In this document: positions 55,442 through 64,000 of the stretch, in pieces
Layout of the letters: the number at the start of each line of letters is the position of its first letter
Numbering within the stretch: the stretch's first letter is position 1
NCBI GenBank assembly: GCA_026770025.1
Contig: JAMXDE010000011.1
Coordinates: 558,001-622,000 of the forward strand
Reading direction: 5' to 3'
Length of the DNA stretch: 64,000 nt
Source of the DNA: Craspedostauros australis
Taxonomy: Eukaryota; Bacillariophyta; Bacillariophyceae; Mastogloiales; Achnanthaceae
Program-made: the position numbers and the translations under genes
The notes under the pieces: generated by a model
Told to the model about the DNA's origin: nothing
Database searches by the model: none
What the model saw: only the letters and a program-made list of their open reading frames with translations

Positions 55442-57483
55442 TCATTGCTCCTGCATCTGCTCACGTTTCTGCGCTTGAAAGAATTGGGCAGACTTGCGTT
55501 CGAAGATGAGAACGTAGCTCTCAGAGACGCCGATCAGCTGGGGGATGGTCTTCTTCACGTGGAGATCCTGGATTTCGTACCACTGCTTGTCGGATCGGTG
55601 GTGCACATGGCACTTGTACGATCCTTCCTGCAGCGGATCCACCTTGCCTTCGCGTCCCACATCCGATGGGCTTTCGTGCGTGATGTTCGCAATCAGATCG
55701 TACTTGTCCGTCAGCAGATCCGGGAGGCTGGTGGTGGCGAAGTCCAGTGTCTTTTGGAGCAGCTCCTTCTTTTCCAGAACGCCATTGGCGATGTGACCGC
55801 AATTGTGGCTCGATAGAAGCGCCTTGAGTTGCTTGACCTGCAATTCATCAGCAGTTGGTAGAATGCGCGAAGTGGAATGCAGTGGTTGATTTCATTGTGA
55901 CGTTCATGTCAAAGGTAGCATTGCCGGAAAGATCGTATTGAGGACAGCGCAAACAGGGCAAGGTAAGATGGGAGAGGCCACAGGATTCGTCAATACAAGT
56001 GGAGTGCGCAAATGAAAACAGCTCTTCACAGCATACGCAATCACGCAACGAACCAAATCAGAGTTCCGACGCAAGCACTTACGCTCATGGCCCTGACCTC
56101 TTCTTCCGTCGGCGCCTTCTTGCGCTCCTTTTTGTCGAACACGTAGGAACTGAGGTCCAGGTTCTTGACGGGGAATGCCACGATGGTGGGGTTCTTTTCT
56201 CTCGAGTACTCATTCGACTTGAAACGCGAGAGATGAAGGATGAGGTAATCTGGCAGCTGCAGCAGACGGTATCGCTTGCTTTGCATTTTGCCGTTCTTGT
56301 CGAGCGCATCGCGGAATGTCATGCCTTCGAACTTCTTCAACACATTGGCCAGCGGCTCCTGAGGAATCACGAGACCTCCCTCAGCATCACGGAATAATGG
56401 CTTCTCAGGGATATCCAGCGTCAGCTGCAGGAAACCTGAGCTGGTAGCAACTTCTTCCATCTCTGGTTCGTCATCATCATCATCATCATCATCGCCTTTC
56501 GCTTTGTCGTCCGTGACATCCATCTCATCATCGTCGTCGTCGTCATCGTCATCTGGATCAGACTTGGATTCATTCTTCTTCCCAGAAGCAGAAGCAGCAG
56601 TGGCGTTATCACTCTTGACCTTCTGCCTCCTGGTCGTGACTTCCACACGCCCCTGAAAGGCTTCGTACACGATGCTGGAGTTCGGCTTTCGCGTTCCCCC
56701 AAGACCAATGTGCAGCTGGTTGAGGAACCAGGCCATGAATTCGCCCGCCTCGCCTTGCACGCCCACCTGGAACTTCTTGTTGGAGCCGCTGCTGATGGCA
56801 TGCACGAGCGTGTGCGGATCGATGTGGCTCTTGAAGCATTTGTCGCTCCATATCTTGCGCACCAGCTCGCCAAAGCGCAGGGCCAGATTCGACACGCGGT
56901 GTGGTGGTTTGTTCTTCTTCTTCTTCTTTTTGGACTCGATGTAAATGTCCCTGTGCGTGCGACCGAGGAAGAAATCGCGCAGCGGCGGGACGTGTGCCAA
57001 GGCCTGCACGGCGGCGTTGATGAAATCGGTCTTGTGCAGATTGTTCAATCCGACATAGCCCGGAAGGTACCGTCGTCCGAAGATGTCGCGAGCCAGGCTG
57101 GTGTTGGCATCGATGCTGATGATCTCCTTCTTCGAGAAGGTCGGATGCAGCGTCGCCGAGATGTCCTTGAGGGAGGGGTCCTTGATCTGATAGTCATCCG
57201 GCAGGCAGTGGAACGTCCCCTTGGACAGATGCACGAAGACGTAGTGGCCCTCGTTGACGGCATGGGTGTAGGCCGGAGTCTGCTTGCCACGGCCGCGGAA
57301 GAACTTCCCGCACACCAGACACGCGTACACGTGCGGTCCCGACTCGAGAGACACGGAGCAGGATGGCTCGAAGTCAAAGTCCAGCAGGGTGCGGTCGATG
57401 GTGTCCAGATACGGGCACTCCTCCTCCTGCGATGGCTGCTTCGATGCGTCCGTCTTGCGTCGCTTTGCGTTCGGTGCTGACAT
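55442..57483 (-). CDS. USP39: USP39/Sad1-type U4/U6.U5 tri-snRNP-associated protein (inactive ubiquitin hydrolase fold)
   Basis: Needed for tri-snRNP stability and pre-mRNA splicing. Two exons, 57483-56083 and 55837-55442, join across a 245-bp intron (GTAAGT...GCAG, phase 0), giving 598 residues. The N-terminal ZnF-UBP shows CSVSLESGPHVYACLVCGKFF and HYVFVHL. The UCH fold starts GLNNLHKTDFINAAVQAL, where Asp stands at the catalytic Cys position. The C-terminal block has GSYKCHVHHRSDKQWYEIQD, so the triad is degenerate as in other USP39 proteins. Two acidic Asp runs (about 310-345) form an insert. The splice adds VKQLKALLSSHNCGHIANGVLEKKE in pieces just after the junction, a SAP-like helix pair inserted in the fold. 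Convergent with the 54231-55313 gene, 128 bases apart. Confidence 0.92.
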
Positions 57484-58122
57484 GGTGTAGCAATGCAGAT
57501 ACTCGTGGAGCAGAATATAATATAATACAATTCAACAGATGAACGCGTGTTGCAATTTGGTTGCGGATGTGGGTGGTAAGTGATTTCGTATTGGTGTCCA
57601 CAGCATGAGATGTGGCAGGATCCCTGCTCGTTGCCACCAAAAAGATGCGTCAAACACAAAGATGCGATGTTGATTTCTGCCACCAGCGATTGGTTGGGTT
57701 GATTTTGTGTTTGTGTCGGACACATCTAGCTCCATGAAAAATAATGATACTCGGATTTACATCTTTGTTGTTGAGTCCAGTCACGAGATTTCACGCGATT
57801 ATACGCAAATTGCAGCAGAATATTTGCGTTACTCTATGTAATTGGTCGTATGGATCGAAGGATGCCGCCAAGTGGAAGAAATCGTGGAAACAGCAAACAC
57901 AACAACACTGCTGCCAACACCACCAACACCAAGACCGACACGAGAAAATGCGGAAAATGATGGCGACCATGACGATGTCAGTTGTGACGTGACGATCGCC
58001 GCTATGACAACAGAACAACCATTACGAATCGTACCACAAGAACACCAATACCAACTCTAGAACGATCAAACGCACGTACACAACCTAATACATACTCACA
58101 GAATTCCTTCGAATAGATCAGG
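57484..58122. promoter_or_regulatory. divergent region between USP39 and SPC12
   Basis: 639 bases between divergent starts. Frames at 57744-57992 and 57842-58060 are Gln/His/Thr-rich and look like leader of the SPC12 gene. No clear core element. Confidence 0.4.
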
Positions 58123-58683
58123 ATGGATTACGAGGGCCAGAAACTTGCGGAACTTCTGTTCTACTGGATCATAATAGGCTTCGGCGGCGTCGGATGGGTC
58201 ATCGGGCACTTCCAGCAGGACTTCATGATCGTGTTCAAGTTCTGGCTGGTTGGTGTTGCGATATCGCTTGTGGTGAGTGCTTGCGTTTGCGTTTGCGTTG
58301 GGGGATCTGTGTGCCTGCTGCGTGATGGAGACGAAGATGGAAGGCTTTTGACGATGGGCTGCTTCGTGCGGCGCCGTTGTACAGCGAGATGTTGATGCAG
58401 GGACACGCAGGATCTACTCTACATCTTCCACGAGTATCCTCGTCGATATTCGCACATTCGAATGCAGACCTTGCCTCGCAATTCCCTCACCTGTCTCTTG
58501 TCTCCTTCCTGCGTCCACAATCACGCTCACAAACGCAATCACGTTCACAATCACGAATGCCATCGCAATCACAAACGCCAATGCAAAATGAAGCTTTGTG
58601 TCCCAGACTGGCCGTTCTACAATCGTCACCCAGTCAAGTGGTTGGAGTCCGTCCCAGATAGAAGAGAAAAGAAGACGAACTAG
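58123..58683 (+). CDS. SPCS1: signal peptidase complex subunit SPC12 (SPCS1)
   Basis: Small non-catalytic subunit of the ER signal peptidase. Two exons, 58123-58272 and 58594-58683, join across a 321-bp intron (GTGAGT...GAAG, phase 0), giving 79 residues. It starts MDYEGQKLAELLFYWIII, the family signature; the second hydrophobic span (FKFWLVGVAISLVLCV) crosses the splice. The C-terminus has PDWPFYNRHPVKWLES as in SPC12. The acceptor at 58593 is chosen because it alone restores both frame and second span; the CAG nearer PDW would break the frame. The intron contains an aatcacaaacgc-type short repeat. Each exon alone is easy to miss. Confidence 0.9.
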
Positions 58684-61072
58684 AGATAGGAGGACTATTG
58701 GGATGATTGCGAGTGCGAGTGCGAGTGCTGCACTGCCACAACATGGTCGGAAAGAGAGATGATCTGCTGTTGGGACACACACGCACATCAAGCCATGTGT
58801 TTGCGCATCATGTCAGATGTTTCGGACACCCGGTCCAAACCTGCAACTGACGAATACAAACCAAATGGCAGATGAGGACACATGGTCGATGCACGGACAT
58901 GGCGATGATCCATGGTGTGCTTGGACCACTCAGTCCACGGATTCATCTGAACAACCACCCAACTACGGATATCAACATCCTGGATAGGGTGCTCGAGATA
59001 GCAGTATCACTTCACGCAGAACAAGAGAGTAATGAAGCAAAATCATATCCAATTGCATTAACTGAGACGTATCACAAGCTGTGCATGCCATACATGGTGT
59101 TGTTTTGCATGCAGGCGATCGATTGGCCATGTTGCACTCGCATGAGTATGCCTGATCAATGACATCTTGTCGCGATGTTGATGCACCACAATCCTGACCT
59201 GATGACACGCCAACAGAGACTTCTTGCTACCGGCATCAACTGGGCAAGTTGTCGCCCTTGGAATTCCTGGAACGGGAAGGTGGAGGCGGAACTTGGTCCT
59301 TCTTCGATTCCTCTGCGACGCGTCGGATGGGAGTGGATGTAAATTGGGACACGTTCACGATTGTTCGTCCCGAGCTTGAGAGGTATTCTACCTGCGACTT
59401 TGATGATCCTCCCACACGTCCGTGCGAGCTATTCGTCCCGCCGCTGCCGTCTCTCTGTTTGAAACGATTTCATTCGGATGCCTCAGGAACAACACGATCT
59501 AACGATCTTGTTGAGGCATGCAAGTGTGCGAAGGCTGTTGGCCCTCTTCCCATCACTGCCGACGCCTCGATTCGAAAGACATGAAAGATGAACCGCTTGG
59601 CATGAAGTTTTGGCTCCTCTACATACTCCACATTCAAAACGTGGCAATACCAATTCAAACCAAGGAGGACGACTGCCTGTACGAATACACATGATGATGC
59701 CGTTCTTCCTCCTCCTCCTCTTTCACTCATCGTACGACTATGTTAAGATCCCTGGAACGATCTCCCAACGTCTTGCCCCTTGTACCCAAGAGCAAACACT
59801 CGCAGATTAGAACGTCCTGGATCACAAGGTGGCGCAAGTTTGGAAGTTGAACCGTCGAGGCATGATGCTATGCGTTCGTATGTACGATCCATGCATCCTG
59901 AAGCCTCACGTCCACGAATTCCTGGCAGTTCCCCGTTACCCAAAGATTAGAGCCTCGTATCTTGGTCTTGGTTAGCGCGTTGCAGTTGGATTGTTCCGAC
60001 GAAAGTCGCCACCTGCCTGTTTGAAACGTGTCAGAATGTGGCAGCGAGACACGAGCGAACATTGTGAGGTGACAACAAGCGAGAGCAAAAAAGCAGCTTC
60101 GTGACGGCGAAGTCGAGCGTGGACTGATGTTGTGGGGCGGATGGCGATCGCTTGCCTTGCCGCCTGTCGATCTTCTGCATGTCGCAGTGCGTATCACTGA
60201 GACATTTGAGAATTTATGCCATGACATCTTGGATCAACATGATAGCGCATCCCATTGTTCCTGGATGCTCCGTGACCTCTTGCGCAAGCGAAGTTTTTCT
60301 GCATTGGGCGGTGTTGTAGTACCGGAACGATGCGTCAGCAGAAACATCATGCGGGTTCGTTTTGGAACTTTGGCTGTTCTCCAATCGTTGTTTCCCTCCA
60401 TCCACCAGTGAATCGGCCAGTGAGTCAACCAGTTAACAACCAAACGAGCCGGCAGACACGCACATCACACACGCACAATGACAGATGAACACGCTGAGGG
60501 GGACCTCACATTGATGAACCGCATCGTCATCGTTATCTCTCTGTTTCTGATGGCTATGTGCTGACAGTACCATCGCAGCGTGTTGTGCGTACGTCCCAAA
60601 CACGAGGGTGGTTCCAATACAGAACAGAAGTCCAGTGTTCGTATTGTTGTTGGTTGCTGGATCAGTGGTACAACTGGATGCAGATAAGAGAGGGAGAGGA
60701 TTAAAAACACCAAGGGGTTGCCAAACCGACCTCCTCATAAAAATAGGATCATCGCAATCGAACACTGACAGAGCAGATCAGTACTGGCCCACCAAGCGTC
60801 ATCACTGGGAGGCGCGGTAATGCCATGTGTTGAAATATAATTGCATCAACATCAAAATATCGCGAAAAGGCGAGCAAACTGCCATGCCCGATATTTCTAT
60901 TCATTTCGTGACCTTTAAGTGGATGGAACAACAGAATTTTGCTCCATTGTCATACAGTACTGATGTTTGCTGCTTATTTGTATGCGGCGAATTACTGGTT
61001 TACTATTTGCTACTGCGTACAAGAGTGTGTGTGTGGCTTGTTTACTGTTATATGTATTTCGGTACGATGTCA
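58684..61072. other. gene-poor stretch, no supported gene
   Basis: 2.4 kb with several frames of 60-140 codons on both strands and no recognised domain. A plus frame at 59249-59584 has coding-like composition but no partner exons or known motifs. The frame 60127-60411 (HVAVRITETFENLCHDILDQ in part) may be a decayed element. A plus-strand frame over 60827-61255 is hydrophobic only because it is antisense to the acidic tail of gene B. Confidence 0.4.
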
Positions 61073-63326
61073 TCAATCCTCTTCCTCGCTGGTGTCCTCG
61101 TCGCTGCTGTCCTCTTCCTCGCTGCTGTCCTCGTCGCTGCTGTCCTCATCATTGCTGCCCTCATCATTGCTGTCCTCGTAGCTGCTGTCCTCGTCATTGC
61201 TGTCCTCCTTCATTGGCTCATTCAGGCCGGTCCCCAACAAGTTGTCTCCAAGTAGGTCGAGGCCGTCGAATTCATCAAATGCGTACTCTGGGAGAGTTGT
61301 ATCAATACCGCCACCTGGAACCCACTGGGGGTCCTGGCCTTCTTCTGCAGCAGCAGCATCTTCTTGTTGTTTGGCTTGTGCAGCAGCAGCAGCATCTTCT
61401 TCTTCTTGTTTGGCTTGTGCAGCAGCAGCATCTTCTTCTTCTTGTTGGGCTTGTGCAGCAGCAGCAGCTTCTTCTTCTTCTTGTTGGGCTCGAGCAGCAG
61501 CTTCTTCTTGTGCTGCAGCATCAGCCTCCCTCTTCGCTCGTGCCGCCACAGCCGCGGTCTTCACCGCAAACGCTCGGGCTCTCGCCACTGCTGATGGTTT
61601 GACGCGCGGGGATTTCCCCGCTGGCACCACGCGCTCAATCAGGACCTCATCGTGGCCCGGGGGGGCTCTCTTGGGGGTGCGGGGGTAGCGGGCCGCTGCC
61701 ATCGCGACGCCATGGGCGATCGCGGCATCAACACCACGCCTGATTGGTGCGGGTGTTGGTTCGGTGTGGTGGATGGCATTTTTGGTTTTTGTGGGTGATT
61801 TGTGTTTCTTGTCCTTCCGCTTTTTCTTGCGTGCTTTGCTTTTGGTCTTGGAGTGTTTGCTGGTGGATGCACCAAAGCGGCTGCTGGTGGCACTCAGGCT
61901 TTTACCGGACAGGCTCACCACGTCCGGACCCTCGGGAAAAGCCTTCCCAAACACACCACGCTGTTGGAAGAAGAAGTTTGCAAAGTGGAAGAAAATTGCG
62001 TGTGTTAGTCCGTGTGCTTTTGTCACCCATCGAGTCGTGGGTGATCGTGAAAGTCATTGGGTCATTCTGCTTTTACTTACCTCTATCGCGGCTGGCTTCT
62101 CGTATGTCTTCGCTTGAAGAAATGTCCCAGTACCGATGCTGGAGTCATCGCAACGGGAGGGCAGACATGTATGACGCGTGTTGATGTCAACACGGAATTG
62201 GGGCTTAGTCGCCCCAACCTGCGACAAGCCAGCGAACACAGGGCGATTATGTGGAGAACGAGCTTTGGGAACGATAGAGACGATGGGATGAGAACTGTTT
62301 TGCTCAACAACACGGACGATAAGCACAGGCGCCCGCACCAAAGCTTCTTTGTCGTTCGTTGGAACTTCAAGTTCAAGGTAGTTGATCCCGTTGAGAACGC
62401 GATCGTCAGCGCGTTCCCATCGATTTGTCACAGCGAACGGCAAATCGACAGTTTGTGTGCGCACTGGTGCTCCATTGCGCTGTTTCATACGCGACAATGA
62501 TATCTTGCTTGCATCTGCACGTGCCTTCTCGTCGTTGAAGGGAGACACCCAAAGACCGTTCGCAACCGTAAACTCATCGCGCAAATGGTCGTGAACACGT
62601 TCGATGTTTGCAACAGCAGCATTTTGTGCAACTTCAAGCACAACAGACATGCCCCCAGGCGCAACATGCACACGAAGGTCTTTGTGGCAAGTGCCACCAG
62701 TGAGTTCGAAGGTGAGGTCGATGATACGCTCGCCATTCGCGTTGCGGTAGAATGTGCGCGTGACAGGCAGAGCGTGGTTGTTGTTTGCGTCGAGCCACTT
62801 CATGACATCGGCGTCAGTGGTGGCGACTGGTGGTGAAGGAGGGTGTTTCATGGTGTTTGTTTGTTGCGATGGTGGTGGTGGCTGCGTTGTTGCGTTGTTG
62901 TTGTTGTTGTCTAGGTTCGTCAGGTTGATGTCGTTCCGGACCATTCGAGAAGCTTCCCGAATCGATTTCGCGTGCGCAGCAAGCTCCGACACGGTTGGAG
63001 ATTCGTTGGCGTCTCTCTGGACTGAAAACCCCAATCACGAGTAAAAAAATTTTAGTCACGTTGTATGAGTCACGCACACAGTAGTCGAGCAAATCATGAT
63101 TGCACACGTCATGAATCCAAAGGTACTTACTTTGCTCCTGTCTGACCTTCGCACGCAGATTCGACAGATTCCGGGCAAATTCGCTTTGGATGAATTGGCG
63201 TGCGGTTTCGGAGTTGTTCCACACCTCTTTTGCGGTCCACTCGGGTCGGATGGCTCCGGTCTGGATGTGCGTTTTAAGTAGTTGCACCTGTGAGCAACTG
63301 TATACCCAACGTTTCGGCTTGGCCAT
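61073..63326 (-). CDS. Gene B: paralog of gene A, with Ala/Glu/Gln repeat and acidic tail
   Basis: Three exons, 63326-63131, 63021-62081 and 61960-61073. The introns are 109 bp (GTAAGT, phase 1) and 120 bp (GTAAGT, phase 0), and the product is about 674 residues. The N-terminal domain has W7, TAKEVW at 31-36 and F50-RNLSNLR at 52-58, matching gene A. Intron 1 interrupts both genes at the same place and phase, just after this domain. The second domain (about 155-305) has FELTGGTC at 170-177 and APVLIVRVVE at about 296-305. Exon 3 is different from gene A: a Lys-rich segment (SKARKKKRKDKKHK), an imperfect AAAAQAKQEEED repeat likely to be helical, and a tail of Ser/Asp/Glu units (SSDEDSSEEED). 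Nuclear localisation is likely. Function unknown. Confidence 0.7.
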
Positions 63327-64000
63327 GTTTCTGTTTTGTGTCTCCTTTCCACCAAACACTCTTGTGGTGCATCCTGATGTGCACATGGTCTCATTTGCGG
63401 TACAAACAAACAAGTTGTGTATTGGCCTGCCTGCCTGCCTGATAGTACTGGTGGTATTAGTCATGGTATTCCCGCTTCGTTCTGTACTTCCAGCGGAACT
63501 AATAAAGTACAACCTCTATGTAACCTATTACATGGCATTTGTTATGCGGTATCCCACATGGACGATGGCGGGTCGCACAACACTATCGACGCAAGTGCCA
63601 GCAAGAGCTCCTCCCTGTACAAGAGTAAAAAGAAATCCCACTTCATTGTTGAAGGGATTGTTCCACTTTCCCAAAGAAATAAATTGTAATTCCACCCGGA
63701 ATTATAATTTAAATTATTTTGGAATTCCGAGCGTATTCTTCATGTGACCACGACGGCAGTGTGAGATATTTCCCTTTTTGGGTGGAATTGCTGGGGAGAG
63801 AGGGCCGGAATTATAATTTAATTTACATTACAATTCCGTTCGACCTCGTAGTATTTCCATGTTGGATGGGAATCTTTCCACATCCCCACGTAGAACTGAT
63901 GTAACTTCCCTACCTGATGAAGGTCACGAACTGCGCTGCATGCCTAAAAAGCTCCACTACGAGAAGGCACCTCCTCCGTTTCTCTTAGCGTTCCCGCGTC
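63327..64000. other. upstream flank of gene B, gene-poor, runs off the window
   Basis: Contains AT-rich imperfect palindromes (annotated separately). No supported frame. The promoter of gene B should be near 63330-63500. A divergent gene beyond the window end cannot be seen. Confidence 0.4.
63687..63836. repeat. pair of AT-rich imperfect inverted repeats built on ggaattataattt
   Basis: At 63687-63715 attgtaattcc faces ggaattataat across a few bases. At about 63809-63836 ggaattataattta faces the reverse complement of tttacattacaattcc. A further lone copy of ggaattc lies between. Such hairpin-forming AT-rich units resemble ends of a MITE. Target-site duplications were not found. Confidence 0.55.

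Noticed and set aside
60827-61255. Plus-strand frame that looks like a multi-span Ala/Val/Leu membrane protein
   Set aside because: Its hydrophobic repeat is the reverse strand of the Ser/Asp/Glu tail of gene B.
1-64000. tRNA or rRNA genes
   Set aside because: I scanned by eye for B-box-like GGTTCGA-type words with a matching acceptor stem and for conserved rRNA segments and found none convincing; a covariance-model search would be decisive.

Overview
The window is nuclear DNA of a eukaryotic alga. About 25 protein genes can be read. Roughly half are interrupted by short GT-AG introns of about 80 to 720 bases. Four proteins carry an N-terminal signal peptide ending in a phenylalanine motif, three of them of the type AFAP, QAFVP or TAFS. 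That is the bipartite presequence used to enter a secondary red plastid in diatoms and related stramenopiles. I infer a diatom or close relative; the genus cannot be told from the sequence.

Layout. 0-5 kb: mostly gene-poor DNA, then a Golgi-type GT32 glycosyltransferase. 5-10 kb: accessory island with a three-exon gene of an unrecognised family (gene A) and, divergently, a Harbinger/PIF-type DDE transposase, separated by short tandem repeats. 11.6-20.6 kb: TcdA-like tRNA-modifying enzyme, a large membrane-anchored papain-like protease, UDP-glucose 4-epimerase and an ataxin-10-like protein. 20.6-24.3 kb: second repeat island with two 20-bp minisatellite arrays and the 3' remnant of another transposase. 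24.3-58.7 kb: dense housekeeping region holding an exostosin-like GT47, a C2 plus U-box protein, dihydrofolate reductase, a tiny plastid-targeted membrane protein, a cyclophilin, NMD3, an amino-acid transporter, YIF1, ribosomal protein eL18, a RAD51 paralog, a possible COPI-associated membrane protein, a short-chain dehydrogenase, a plastid-targeted repeat protein, plastid GrpE, a nuclear-looking unknown, USP39/Sad1 and signal peptidase subunit SPC12. 58.7-64 kb: gene-poor DNA ending in gene B, a paralog of gene A.

The housekeeping genes do not form one pathway. They cover the secretory route (GT32, GT47, YIF1, SPC12), ribosome and RNA work (eL18, NMD3, USP39, TcdA), DNA repair (RAD51 paralog) and plastid upkeep (GrpE and others). 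Several pairs are divergent with 0.5-1 kb between starts, or convergent with about 100 bases between stops, as expected of a compact algal genome.

The strongest candidate for something undescribed is the A/B family. The two genes lie 55 kb apart at the edges of gene-poor islands and share an N-terminal TA(K/R)EVW / RNL-NLR helical domain, a second domain with FEL-GGTC, and two introns, the first at an identical position and phase. Gene A sits head-to-head with a transposase whose DDE triad is intact, which suggests the family may be the partner protein of a two-gene transposon.
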